Shown here one piece after another: positions 45,441 to 54,095 of a DNA stretch of 64,000 nt. How positions within the stretch are numbered: position 1 is the stretch's first letter; each line of letters starts with the position of its first letter. The notes below the pieces were generated by a model. That model was not told the DNA's origin and made no database searches. It saw only the letters and a list, made by a program, of their open reading frames with translations. Made by a program: the position numbers and the translations under genes. Source of the DNA: Actinomycetales bacterium Actino_02 (GTDB taxonomy: Bacteria > Actinomycetota > Actinomycetes > Propionibacteriales > Propionibacteriaceae); assembly GCA_001603275.1 (NCBI GenBank), contig LUYM01000006.1, positions 291,613-355,612 of the forward strand, given 5' to 3'.

Positions 45441-45952
45441 ACATCGTGCTGCGTGAGGCGAGCCTCGACGACCTGGAGCAGGTGGTCGAGGTCTTCCTCG
45501 CGTGCTGGCGGGGCAGCTATGCCGCGGTGCTGCCCGCCTCCCTGGTGTCGACCATGACCGACGAGCAGGCAGACGCCTTGTGGCGCCGGGTGCTGGCTTC
45601 GACCTCCGGGACCACGGTGGTGGCCGTGGCCGATGGCCGGATTCTGGGTCTGACCAGGTTCGATGCGTCCGGCGCCGAGGGTGCCGTGCACTCCTTGTAC
45701 GTGTCGCCGCAGGCCCAAGGCCTCGGCCTGGGCACGAAGCTGCTCGACCACGCCAATGCCGCTTTCCTTGCCGCCGGCCAGACCCGTGCCCAGTTGTGGG
45801 TGTTCGCCGGCAACGCGCCCTCGGTGGCCTTCTACCGCTCCCGGGGCTGGCTGCCGGACGGCCGGACCCGGATCGAGCCGGAGTTCGGCGAGCCCGAGCT
45901 GAGCTTGCACAAAGACCTGGTCGCCGACGGGGCCGACGATGACGGCAGCTGA
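45437..45952 (+). CDS. GNAT-family N-acetyltransferase
   Basis: 171 residues from GTG 45437, overlapping the anmK stop (GTGA). The acetyl-CoA loop is QAQGLGLGTKLLDHA and beta-5/alpha-4 is LWVFAGNAPSVAFYRSRGW, with a DGR-rich end. A role in acetylating an amino group in muropeptide breakdown, or N-terminal acetylation of a product, is inferred only from location. It overlaps the next gene by 14 nt. Confidence 0.85.
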   Translation: MNIVLREASLDDLEQVVEVFLACWRGSYAAVLPASLVSTMTDEQADALWRRVLASTSGTTVVAVADGRILGLTRFDASGAEGAVHSLYVSPQAQGLGLGTKLLDHANAAFLAAGQTRAQLWVFAGNAPSVAFYRSRGWLPDGRTRIEPEFGEPELSLHKDLVADGADDDGS

Positions 45953-47021
45953 CGCGCTGGCGTCCGTCCTGACCGGACGGCAGGCCCCGTTGGGTGCCGT
46001 GATCGGTTTTGCCGGCCCGGACGGACGGGAGCTGGCCACCGGCGGACTGACCCGTCCCGGCGGGGAGCTGGTCAGCGCGCACACCGTCTTCGATCTGGCC
46101 TCGGTAACCAAGGTGGTCACCACCTGTGCGCTACATCGGCTGGCCGTCCTGGGGGAGTTGAGCCTCACCGACCCGCTGTCCCGCTACCTGCCGGGCACCG
46201 CGTGCGCGCCCGAGACCACGCTGGCCGAGTTGTTGTGGCATCGGGCCGGGCTGTGGGAGTGGCAGCCGTTGTACTTGGCCGACGCCGGCCCGCGGGCGGC
46301 CCTGGCGTCCCTTCCGTTGCGGTATCGGCCGGGCCAGGAGCGGCACTATTCCGATCTGGGCTTCATGCTGCTGGGCCAGGTGGTTGCGGCGGTCGCCGGG
46401 GTCCGGCTGGCTGCGGCGGTGCGGGCCCTGGTGGCCGAGCCGCTCGGGCTGCGCAGTCTCGGCTACGGCCCGATCACCGGCGACGTGGCTGCGGGTGGTC
46501 ACGGCGATCAGGTCGAGCAGGAGATGGTTCGTACCGGTCAGCCGTACCCCGTCCTGTTCGCGGCGGACGGCTTCGGCTGGCGCGATCAGCCGACCCAGGG
46601 CGTCGCCAACGACGGCAACGCCTTCCACGGCTTCGGTGGGGTCAGTGGCCACGCCGGCCTGTTCGCCCACGCGGACGATCTGCTGACTCTGGCGCAATCC
46701 TTGGCCTCCCCGGCAGCGGCCGACCTGTGGGGCACCGACCTGCGCGCCCAGGTCTTCGCCGACGGCCCGGACGCCGGCCAGGCCATGGGCTGGCGCAGCC
46801 AGCCGTGGCGCCACGACGGCCGCGAGGTTCGGCTGCTGTGGCATCCGGGCTTCACCGGCTGCGCGGTCGGCTTCGTCCCCGATCAGGAGCTGGCCATGGT
46901 GATGCTCACCAACCGCCTGTTCGCCGAAGATCCGACCGACACCGCCTCGCTGTGGGCGCGGGTCACCGACAAGATGGAACCTGGCCGTCCGGCCGGAGAG
47001 GATGCCAACGATGGATGCTGA
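45939..47021 (+). CDS. Serine hydrolase, beta-lactamase/AmpC-like family
   Basis: 360 residues, no signal peptide. SVTK (S55-K58) is the SxxK nucleophile motif and HYSDLG supplies the YxN-like tyrosine Y137; LLWHPGFTG is the third motif (HxG). This is the class C beta-lactamase/D-aminopeptidase fold (Pfam Beta-lactamase). In Bacillus the muropeptide operon also includes a beta-lactamase-family protein, supporting a role in trimming peptide stems or lactyl-peptides in the cytoplasm. It overlaps the ABC ATPase gene by 11 nt. Confidence 0.82.
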   Translation: MTAADALASVLTGRQAPLGAVIGFAGPDGRELATGGLTRPGGELVSAHTVFDLASVTKVVTTCALHRLAVLGELSLTDPLSRYLPGTACAPETTLAELLWHRAGLWEWQPLYLADAGPRAALASLPLRYRPGQERHYSDLGFMLLGQVVAAVAGVRLAAAVRALVAEPLGLRSLGYGPITGDVAAGGHGDQVEQEMVRTGQPYPVLFAADGFGWRDQPTQGVANDGNAFHGFGGVSGHAGLFAHADDLLTLAQSLASPAAADLWGTDLRAQVFADGPDAGQAMGWRSQPWRHDGREVRLLWHPGFTGCAVGFVPDQELAMVMLTNRLFAEDPTDTASLWARVTDKMEPGRPAGEDANDGC

Positions 47022-48639
47022 GCCCGTCCTGCAGATCAGCGGCCTGTGTGTGTCGTTCCGCACCGGCGGCTCGCTGGTGCCTGCGGTGAAAGACGTCAGC
47101 ATCAGTGTGGCGGCCGGCGAGACCGTGGCCGTGGTGGGGGAGTCCGGCTCGGGCAAGAGCACGACGGCGTCCGCGGTGAACCGGCTGCTGCCCGAGAACG
47201 GGGTGATCACCGCCGGCAGCATCCGCTTCGAGGGACGCGAGCTGGCCGACCTCGGCGAGCACGAGCTGATCGGCCTGCGCGGGGCCGGGATCGGTCTGGT
47301 GCCGCAGGATCCGATGTCGAACCTCAACCCGCTGATGCGAGTGGGCGATCAGATCGGCGAGGCCCTGGAGGTGCACGGACGTACCCACGGACGCGAGACC
47401 GACCAGCGGGTGATCGACCTGCTGGAGATGGTCGGCATCCCGGAGCCGGCGAACCGGGCCCGGCAGTATCCGCACGAGTTCTCCGGCGGCATGCGGCAGC
47501 GGGCGCTGATCGCCATGGGCCTGGCCTGCGGTCCGCGGCTGCTGATCGCCGACGAGCCGACCTCGGCCTTGGACGTGACCGTCCAGCGCCGCGTCCTGGA
47601 CCAGCTGGAGTCGCTGACCCACGAGTTGGGCACGGCGGTCTTCCTGATCACCCACGACCTGGCGCTGGCCGCCGAGCGCGCCGACCGGATCGTGGTGATG
47701 TACCACGGCGAGGTGGTCGAGGAGGGGCCGTCGGCGCAGGTGCTGGGCGCCCCCGAGCACCCGTACACCCGTGAGCTGATCGCGGCCGCGCCGAGCCTGG
47801 CCTCACGCCGTGAGCCGCTGGTGAGTCGGACGGTGGAGCAGGATCGTCCGCCGCTGGTGGAGGTGGTCGGCCTGGTCAAGGAGTTCGGTGTTCGGGCGGC
47901 GAAGTCCGGCCAGCCGCGGACGTTCACCGCGGTCGATCAGGTGAGTTTCGCGATTCGTCCGGGGACGACGGTGTCGATCGTGGGGGAGTCGGGCTCGGGC
48001 AAGTCGACCACGGCCAGCCTGCTGCTCGGTCTGGAGCAGCCCACGGCCGGCAAGATCATGTTCGACGGCGTCGACGTGACCGGGCTGAAGGGCCGCGAGC
48101 TGTTCGGCTTCCGGCGCCGGGTGCAGCCGGTCTTCCAGAACCCGTACTCCTCGCTCGACCCGCGCTACACGGTGGGCCAGAGCATCGCCGAGCCGCTGCA
48201 GGTGCACAAGATCGGGGACGCCGACAGCCGCCGGGCCCGGGTGGACGAGCTGCTGGAGAAGGTGGCCTTGGCCCCGGAGTTCGCCTCCCGGCTGCCGCAC
48301 GAACTGTCCGGTGGCCAGCGGCAACGGGTGGCGATCGCCCGAGCCTTGGCCCTCGATCCCGACCTGGTCGTCCTGGACGAGGCCGTCTCGGCTCTGGACG
48401 TCCTGGTGCAATCGCAGATCCTGAAGCTGCTTGCCCAGCTGCAATCCGAACTCGGCTTGGCCTACCTGTTCATCAGCCACGACCTGGCCGTGGTCCGGAT
48501 GATCTCCGACGAGGTTCACGTGATGCAGCGCGGACGTTTCGTCGAGAGCGGCACCCCGGAGGAGATCTTCGACAACCCGCAGGACCCGTACACCGTGGAG
48601 TTGCTCGCCGCGATCCCCGGCGGACGCCTGGTCGCCTGA
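47011..48639 (+). CDS. Fused ABC ATPase (DppD-DppF type)
   Basis: 542 residues from ATG 47011, with GGAGAGG 9 nt upstream; ATG 47002 directly abuts that site. Two nucleotide-binding domains are joined: the first with Walker A GESGSGKST, signature FSGGMRQR and Walker B LLIADEPTSALD; the second with GESGSGKST, LSGGQRQRV and LVVLDEAVSALD. Each ends with the oligopeptide-specific C-terminal block (HPYTRELIAA; DPYTVELLAA). It energises the permease pair above. The gene ends 16 bp from the convergent hipA. Confidence 0.93.
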   Translation: MDAEPVLQISGLCVSFRTGGSLVPAVKDVSISVAAGETVAVVGESGSGKSTTASAVNRLLPENGVITAGSIRFEGRELADLGEHELIGLRGAGIGLVPQDPMSNLNPLMRVGDQIGEALEVHGRTHGRETDQRVIDLLEMVGIPEPANRARQYPHEFSGGMRQRALIAMGLACGPRLLIADEPTSALDVTVQRRVLDQLESLTHELGTAVFLITHDLALAAERADRIVVMYHGEVVEEGPSAQVLGAPEHPYTRELIAAAPSLASRREPLVSRTVEQDRPPLVEVVGLVKEFGVRAAKSGQPRTFTAVDQVSFAIRPGTTVSIVGESGSGKSTTASLLLGLEQPTAGKIMFDGVDVTGLKGRELFGFRRRVQPVFQNPYSSLDPRYTVGQSIAEPLQVHKIGDADSRRARVDELLEKVALAPEFASRLPHELSGGQRQRVAIARALALDPDLVVLDEAVSALDVLVQSQILKLLAQLQSELGLAYLFISHDLAVVRMISDEVHVMQRGRFVESGTPEEIFDNPQDPYTVELLAAIPGGRLVA

Positions 48640-48655
48640 CACCCGTGAGCAGCAC

Positions 48656-49954
48656 CTACGCCCGCCGCCGGTAACCAGGCAAGGACGCACGCGGCCCGCC
48701 GAGCGCCTGAGCGGACGCCTGCGACGCCCATTGCGTGCAGCGTTCAGCCAGCCTGTGCAGGGCCTTCGGGGCAATCGCAGCCAGATCCGGTTGGGCGCAC
48801 ACGTCGGCGGCAGCGCTCGGAATGGCGGCGGCCATCGTCTGCACCTGGTGAAGGACCCATGCCTCGTCGAGTTTCACCTCGCTGGCGAACAGCTTCCAGT
48901 TGCCGAGGCTGATGGAGTCCAGCCGGTCTTCGCCGCCGATTCTCATGGCGAGGGTGCGAGCCTCCGCGGTCTCTCCGAACAGCAGGGTGCTGTTCAGGTC
49001 GTACAGCGGCGCCAGCCGCACATCACCTGGTGTGAGCAGCATGGAGTAGTTCCGGGCGTGCGCGTCCGAGCCCTTCGTCAGGTAGTTGAAGATGATCGCC
49101 CGTGCGAAGGTTTCGACGTCGCGTTCATTGCCGAACTCCCGGATCAGCGCCGCACAGCGCGTCACCCCGGGGCCACCCTGCGACTCGTAATTGTGGAGAG
49201 GGTCGTGCCCGTAGCACTGGCAAAGATCCTCCTGGTGGACCCGCCACCATCGGCCGGCGTCGTCCCGGGCCCGGTCGTAGCGTTCTACGCCGATGACTCG
49301 TTGTCCTGCGAACTCGGCGATGAAGGTTCGTGCGACAGGAAGGCCCACCTTGGCTGCGATACGCATGGTGGCGGCCTCGCCGATGTCCTGATCTTCAAGG
49401 CCAGGAATCGCCGGTTTGAAGATGTGAGTCGACGGCTCGGCTCCGGCCGGCAGTGCCCATCCGTCGTCGAGCTTCTGCAAGGCGAACTTCGCCTGGGCTC
49501 CGGCCAGCGAGAACTGGCCCGTGGACGTGTCCGGGTCGTAAGGGAGGCTGTCTTGCTTGGCTGCGACGGCTAGCCCCGCGATGTCGTCGTCTGAGAGCCG
49601 ATGCAATGTGCCGGTCCTGCCCATGTTCGCTTCGAGGCGGTCGTCGCGGACGAACTGGGCCGCGCCGGCCACGTCTTCACCGATGTGGGCAAGCAGGCTT
49701 TCCGGGTTGTTGTCGGTGACGCCGAAGTCACGGCGCCACCGTGTGAGCAGTGGTGGTCGGTCGGTCAGTAGCGCTGACAGCCAGTTGTGAACCGGGGTTC
49801 CGCGGTGCCTGTTCCGGTCCAGCGGCATGCTCAGTGACAGCGGGACCGCTGCCGCAGGGTCGAGATCCCGGTCGTAGCTGACTCTGACCGCAGTTCCGCG
49901 TCCGGTGAGCGTGCCGATGTGCTCGGCGTTCATGAGGATGTGCAGCTCGTTCAC
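48656..49954 (-). CDS. hipA: HipA-family serine/threonine kinase toxin
   Basis: 432 residues from GTG 49954, overlapping the antitoxin stop (GTGA). Domain order is the HipA N1 subdomain (ELHILMNAEHIGTL, PLSLSMPL), then the kinase core: LAGAQAKFAL, K180 in HIFKP, RYDR, the catalytic GSDAHARNYSMLL (D297, N302) and APLYDLNST (D319, metal). HipA kinases phosphorylate translation factors such as glutamyl-tRNA synthetase and cause growth arrest, neutralised by HipB. All key residues are intact. Convergent with the muropeptide ATPase gene. Confidence 0.93.
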   Translation of the reverse strand: MNELHILMNAEHIGTLTGRGTAVRVSYDRDLDPAAAVPLSLSMPLDRNRHRGTPVHNWLSALLTDRPPLLTRWRRDFGVTDNNPESLLAHIGEDVAGAAQFVRDDRLEANMGRTGTLHRLSDDDIAGLAVAAKQDSLPYDPDTSTGQFSLAGAQAKFALQKLDDGWALPAGAEPSTHIFKPAIPGLEDQDIGEAATMRIAAKVGLPVARTFIAEFAGQRVIGVERYDRARDDAGRWWRVHQEDLCQCYGHDPLHNYESQGGPGVTRCAALIREFGNERDVETFARAIIFNYLTKGSDAHARNYSMLLTPGDVRLAPLYDLNSTLLFGETAEARTLAMRIGGEDRLDSISLGNWKLFASEVKLDEAWVLHQVQTMAAAIPSAAADVCAQPDLAAIAPKALHRLAERCTQWASQASAQALGGPRASLPGYRRRA

Positions 49955-50259
49955 AACGGGCGATCCTGTGGTGCGTAGCGAGCCAGGATCTCGGAGGCTT
50001 TCGGCGTGAACGATTCTGGCCTTCGGGCCCGTACGGGGACGGTCGAGTCGAAGGTGACGTCGAGTCCGAGTGCGACGAGGAGCCGCATGACCATGTCGAA
50101 CGGTGCGGAGAGCTTGTCTCCGGCTTCGAACTCGACAAGCCATTGGCGGCCGACGCGGGCCTCGGCTGCCAGTTCGACTTGGGACATCCCCAGGCGTGTG
50201 CGTGCATCTCGCACTGCCGCTCCAAGCTCGGATGCATCCCGTACAGATACTGTCGCCAT
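49951..50259 (-). CDS. hipB: HipB-like antitoxin, XRE-type helix-turn-helix
   Basis: 102 residues from ATG 50259; upstream in-frame codons fall in the operator. Residues about 10-65 form a Cro/C1 helix-turn-helix (ELGAAVRDARTRLGMSQVELAAEARV, core LGMSQVELAAEARVGRQWL). The C-terminus ends ASEILARYAPQDRPL, presumably the HipA contact. The stop overlaps the hipA GTG. Two palindromes lie at and upstream of the start codon, matching autoregulation of HipAB operons. Confidence 0.9.
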   Translation of the reverse strand: MATVSVRDASELGAAVRDARTRLGMSQVELAAEARVGRQWLVEFEAGDKLSAPFDMVMRLLVALGLDVTFDSTVPVRARRPESFTPKASEILARYAPQDRPL

Positions 50260-50298
50260 GCGACGACAGTAGCACACTGTCGCCATCTGGCGACAGTG
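50249..50298. promoter_or_regulatory. Two HipB operator palindromes
   Basis: CACTGTCGCCA and TGGCGACAGTG arms with a 2-nt centre make a near-perfect 24-bp palindrome at 50275-50298. A second, shorter copy, ACTGTCG...CGACAGT, spans 50249-50270 and covers the hipB start codon. The centres are about 27 bp apart, consistent with cooperative binding. Confidence 0.8.
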
Positions 50299-50300
50299 TG

Positions 50301-50332
50301 GCCCGCAAGCCCGCAAGCCCGCAAGCCCGCCA
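50301..50332. repeat. GCCCGCAA tandem microrepeat
   Basis: Three exact copies of GCCCGCAA and one variant (GCCCGCCA) lie between the HipB operator and the VapC remnant. Such an 8-bp array is prone to slippage and could alter spacing of the hipBA promoter. Confidence 0.8.
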
Positions 50333-50351
50333 GCACCGCAGCCTGATGACG

Positions 50352-50435
50352 TCAGGGGAGGGTCTTGAAGACTTCAATCGGGCAGCGGGGTCCGGTGGAT
50401 CTGGAGAGGCGTCGGTCGCCGGTGAGCAGGGTGGC
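50352..50435 (-). pseudogene. VapC PIN-domain toxin remnant (C-terminal 27 codons)
   Basis: On the minus strand the frame reads LLTGDRRLSRSTGP followed by RCPIEVFKTLP and a stop. This is the typical end of VapC-type PIN proteins: the last catalytic Asp in TGDRRL and the terminal strand CPIEVF. Homology stops at 50435, exactly where a fragment of an unrelated gene begins, so the rest of the toxin and any antitoxin are lost. Confidence 0.6.
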
Positions 50436-50504
50436 CTGAAGGTGCTCACCCAGTACGGTAACTACAACAACTCGACCAACTACTCCGAGCGGCAGTCCCA
50501 CTAG
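50436..50504 (+). pseudogene. Fragment of a paralogue of the secreted protein at 38012
   Basis: About 60 bp (50436-50495) match the region of the 38012 gene encoding LKVLTQYGTYNNSTNYSERQ with four mismatches; here it reads LKVLTQYGNYNNSTNYSERQ and then SH and a stop. Nothing upstream resembles the start of that protein. It is a dead fragment, joined directly to the VapC remnant on the opposite strand. Confidence 0.8.
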
Positions 50505-50509
50505 GGTTC

Positions 50510-50776
50510 CTAGTCCAAGAACTCCCATACCCGATCGGTCTCAATCGCAATACTGTGAGCCAGTTGGGTCGGTGTCTTTCCCGGATCAACCGCATCGCTT
50601 GCCCGAATCAGGACGCTGAGGTTCCGCTCCACGTTCCTGCGTGCGCACTGGACGAAGCCGGAGGCCTGATTGGACTTGAGGACGTCTGAGGTGAGCTCGT
50701 CGGCCGTCTGGCCAGCCGGAAGTGGCACCGCCACCACACTGAGGAATACGCAGGTGGTGGTTGGGGTCCCAGGCAC
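50510..50776 (-). CDS. Unknown small protein, possibly 5'-truncated
   Basis: 88 residues from GTG 50776. The frame stays open upstream to about 50905 (reading WGFLDVLHPTATTSNFIEYI and onward) without a good ATG or GTG, so the gene may have lost its start or use an unusual one. The composition (SNQASGFVQCARRNVERNLSVL) is protein-like with no recognised domain. It is next to the TA scar and may be part of the same eroded island. Confidence 0.35.
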   Translation of the reverse strand: MPGTPTTTCVFLSVVAVPLPAGQTADELTSDVLKSNQASGFVQCARRNVERNLSVLIRASDAVDPGKTPTQLAHSIAIETDRVWEFLD

Positions 50777-51187
50777 GGAAAGCCACTGCCCGGGCGAGAT
50801 TGCGCGGATGTACTCAATGAAGTTCGAGGTAGTTGCGGTGGGGTGCAGAACATCTAAGAAACCCCATTCGCTTGGGTTGCGACGACACTTTAAGGCAGGC
50901 GTGATCCACTAGGCGGATGAATCCAAAGAACACGGAGAATCTCACCTCTACTCGACAGGATCGACCGCGCGGACAGCGGACTGATTGTGACATCTGGGAT
51001 GGGCCTTGATGATCTCGATTGGTGGTCTGGAGGACCTCAACTGCGACATACGCGGCGTCTACGACTGCGGAGTCGCCCGCCATTCGGCTGCAAGACGCCC
51101 GGGAGGAGCGGATTTGCTCGGCCAGAATGGCTAGGCTTCCCAAAGAATTGTCGTGCGGGAGTGCGGCAAGAAGGTTGGAGAGACGCC

Positions 51188-54037
51188 ATGGCCGTTCAAT
51201 GCCCGACCTGCGGATACCTTTCTGCGTCGGGCGACACCTGCGCCCGCTGCGGTTGGCGGCTCGCTCCTGAGAGCGCGGACGGAATCGCACCGTCAGCGGT
51301 ACCGCCGCCTCCTCCAGCCGAACCGTTCCAGGCCCAGGTGCCACCCGCTCCCAGCCGCGTCCCATTGATTGCCGGAATCGTCGCTCTTTCCCTGGCCCTG
51401 GTCTGCGCCACCGCTTTCGCTGCCGTCACGTTGTTCTCGCCGGCGGCATCCAGCACCGGTGGCTCGAAGGTCGGCGGAGCTGCGGAGCTGAAGGTCACGG
51501 GTACGCCGGCTCGTGCCTCGCTGTGGTCGAACGGGTCCAGCGAGGTGTGGCGGCTGAACCCGGCGAAGATCGTTGCCCGGACCGATCCCGACGGCGGCGG
51601 CAACGAAGGCTATGCGTACGCGGGACGTGCGCAGGACCTCGTGGCCTTCACGGTGAACACGTCCACGGCGAGCGGCACCGTCCTGGCGGTGGATGGCTCG
51701 ACGGGAGAGCGTTCCTGGTCGGCCTACTCCGGTGAGGAGTGTGGCGGCATGGTGGGGGGATCGGTCCTACGCTGCCAGGGTGGACGGATGGGGTACTACC
51801 CCACTGAGTTGGTGAACATGGCCACGGGCACATCCACCGAAACGCCTTCCAGCCAGGAACTCGGTGCCGGGATCCCCGACGGGCAGGAGGACGTGTACGG
51901 CTGGTCCACCTTCGTCATCAACGGCGAGCTCTTCGCCTCCTGGCTGGACGAGCCCAGCACCGATTCCGGACTCAACAAACTACGGGTCGCGAAGTTGGCG
52001 GACGATGGCTCCGCATTCGTGTGGACGAGTGACCGTCCGTTGGCCGTTTTCGCCGGAGCCGACGGGATCAACTCCGCCGGGCGCATCAACCATGGCATCG
52101 TCACGGGGCGCTGGGGAGCGTTGAATGCCGCTGACGGCAAGGTCATCCTCGACGGAACCGGTAGCGACCAGCCGGCCACCGTCCAATGGGTGGCCCAGAA
52201 CGTCCTTCAGGGCGGCGACCAGGGCACCGCGCCCAAGCAGTCGACTGCGCCCGACGGCACCCAAATGAGCATCATCGGCGTGGGCGGCATCTCGGTCACC
52301 ACCACCGCTCTGCCGAAGCACCCCCTCAGGCAGACTGCGGACGGTGTGGCTGCCTTCGATCCCGCCAGCGGCGCCGACAGTCTCTCCGGCCCCACGTTGT
52401 GGTCGACCAGACTCGGGCCGACGACCTCGACCGACTGGACGCTGGACGACGGGTCCAACGGTGGCTACTTGCTTGCCTACCACGATGGCCTGATCGCTCT
52501 GGCGCGCCAGCCTCGCGACTCGCGTGCTGGGGTGGTGTCGATGCTCGCCGAGGACACCGGTGCGCTGCTCTGGCAGGCCGACGTGGTCGTTCCTGCTGGC
52601 GGGGAAGAGAGGGCGGTGATCGTTCCGACCTTCACCGCGGAGGGCGAGCTGCTCGTTGAGGCCACTCATACAGATTCCGTCTCTCCGGTCGCAGCCGGCA
52701 CCTCCGAGCTCACGATGTTCAAGGCCGAGAACGGCGACATCCTGTGGTCCCGCGCGGGCGCTGTCGCAGGCGGTGAACTCCATGCGCTGACTTCTGCACC
52801 CTTCGCCCCCGAGGTCGAAAGCCTCGACGGCATCGTCGTGGACAACCTGGACGGTGCGATGACCGCCGACACTGGCTCTGCGGAGGGCACCTTCTCGATG
52901 CTTCGTCCGACGTCGACGTCTCTCACCGTCCCCGCCGACGCGCCGGCGTGCCCGTCCGGCATGACCGCGATCTCATGGACGCAGTACGCCGACGGTGCGA
53001 TCCTGCTCTGCCGCAGCGACACCGGCTACTCCGTCGTGTTCCCCGCACACTCGGACTGGCGGGCGACGGAGCTCGACTTTGCCGACGGCGGTTACCAGGT
53101 CGCCTTCGACAGCGGGACGCGGGTGCGGGTCGCGCTCGGCGGCCAGGTGGTCTACACCGACCTGGGAGGAACCGTCACTGCGGCGCAGGCCGTCCGGTCG
53201 TGGAACGACGTCGCCGGCGAGGTCACGGTCTCGGTTCCGTCCGGACTGCCCGTCTGCCCGACAGGGTCGTGGCCCATCTCACTGTCCACCTACAGCGGCG
53301 GCTGGCTGCTCATCTGCGGGACGTCGGCGGGCTCCCCAACCTCAATGCGGATTGGCGATGGCTCGGCCGTCAGCGAACTCGGCTCCGTGGTGTACCGCAA
53401 CGGCGGCTACTGCGGGTCCGCGGACGGCCGGACGGTCTGCGCCTACCGTTCCCCGGCAGTGGTCAGCGTGACCGATGCCGGCGGCACGGTCACTCAGCAC
53501 GGGGCGGAGTGGAACTACTTCGACGGGCACGGACAGGGAGGGGTCGGCAAAGGCAACGGCTCTTACGGCGTCGAAGCCCCGGACGACAACGCAAAGGATC
53601 AGGTTCGCTATCTGGCCCAGATTCTGCAGAAGTCGATGGCGGGACGTATCAACCTCCAGTCCGCCGTCGACAAGGTAAGAGGCTGCTCCGACCTCGAGGG
53701 TGCGCTGACGTCCTTCAATGACGTGCTGGCCAACCGGCAGGAGCTGCTCGACGCCCTCGAGTCCACCCCGGTAGACGCCGTGCCGAACGGGTCGGAGCTG
53801 GTGGCCAGTCTGCGGAACGCGCTCCAGCTGTCGCACGACTCCGACGAGGTGTGGCTGCAGTGGGCGCAGAGCGAGCAGGCCAACGGCTGTGCCGAAGGTG
53901 TGAGTAGCCCGCTCTACCAGCAGGTTCGGGCGATGAACGAGAACGTCGCCGCAGCCAAGGACGCCTTCCTGGCCATCTGGAACTCCCAGATCGCGCCCGC
54001 GTACGGCGCGGCGGAGTTCAAGACCTCGCAGATCTAG
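51188..54037 (+). CDS. Zinc-ribbon, single-pass membrane beta-propeller-like protein
   Basis: 949 residues from ATG 51188, with GGAGAG upstream. Residues 5-25 are a zinc ribbon (CPTCGYLSASGDTCARCGW). A Pro/Ala-rich linker and one helix (about 60-85: LIAGIVALSLALVCATAFAAVTLF split by GIVALSL) follow. The large remaining region is extracytoplasmic, rich in repeats resembling PQQ-type blades (TVLAVDGSTGERSWSAY, GVVSMLAEDTGALLWQA, ELTMFKAENGDILWSR), plus a later domain with paired cysteines and a helical C-terminus (about 800-949). Proteins with this arrangement are common in actinobacteria and uncharacterised. Confidence 0.7.
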   Translation: MAVQCPTCGYLSASGDTCARCGWRLAPESADGIAPSAVPPPPPAEPFQAQVPPAPSRVPLIAGIVALSLALVCATAFAAVTLFSPAASSTGGSKVGGAAELKVTGTPARASLWSNGSSEVWRLNPAKIVARTDPDGGGNEGYAYAGRAQDLVAFTVNTSTASGTVLAVDGSTGERSWSAYSGEECGGMVGGSVLRCQGGRMGYYPTELVNMATGTSTETPSSQELGAGIPDGQEDVYGWSTFVINGELFASWLDEPSTDSGLNKLRVAKLADDGSAFVWTSDRPLAVFAGADGINSAGRINHGIVTGRWGALNAADGKVILDGTGSDQPATVQWVAQNVLQGGDQGTAPKQSTAPDGTQMSIIGVGGISVTTTALPKHPLRQTADGVAAFDPASGADSLSGPTLWSTRLGPTTSTDWTLDDGSNGGYLLAYHDGLIALARQPRDSRAGVVSMLAEDTGALLWQADVVVPAGGEERAVIVPTFTAEGELLVEATHTDSVSPVAAGTSELTMFKAENGDILWSRAGAVAGGELHALTSAPFAPEVESLDGIVVDNLDGAMTADTGSAEGTFSMLRPTSTSLTVPADAPACPSGMTAISWTQYADGAILLCRSDTGYSVVFPAHSDWRATELDFADGGYQVAFDSGTRVRVALGGQVVYTDLGGTVTAAQAVRSWNDVAGEVTVSVPSGLPVCPTGSWPISLSTYSGGWLLICGTSAGSPTSMRIGDGSAVSELGSVVYRNGGYCGSADGRTVCAYRSPAVVSVTDAGGTVTQHGAEWNYFDGHGQGGVGKGNGSYGVEAPDDNAKDQVRYLAQILQKSMAGRINLQSAVDKVRGCSDLEGALTSFNDVLANRQELLDALESTPVDAVPNGSELVASLRNALQLSHDSDEVWLQWAQSEQANGCAEGVSSPLYQQVRAMNENVAAAKDAFLAIWNSQIAPAYGAAEFKTSQI

Positions 54038-54095
54038 GCTTCGCCCCCACGATCTGCAGCGGAATGCTCGCGGCGGCAACTCCGTTGCTACGGAC

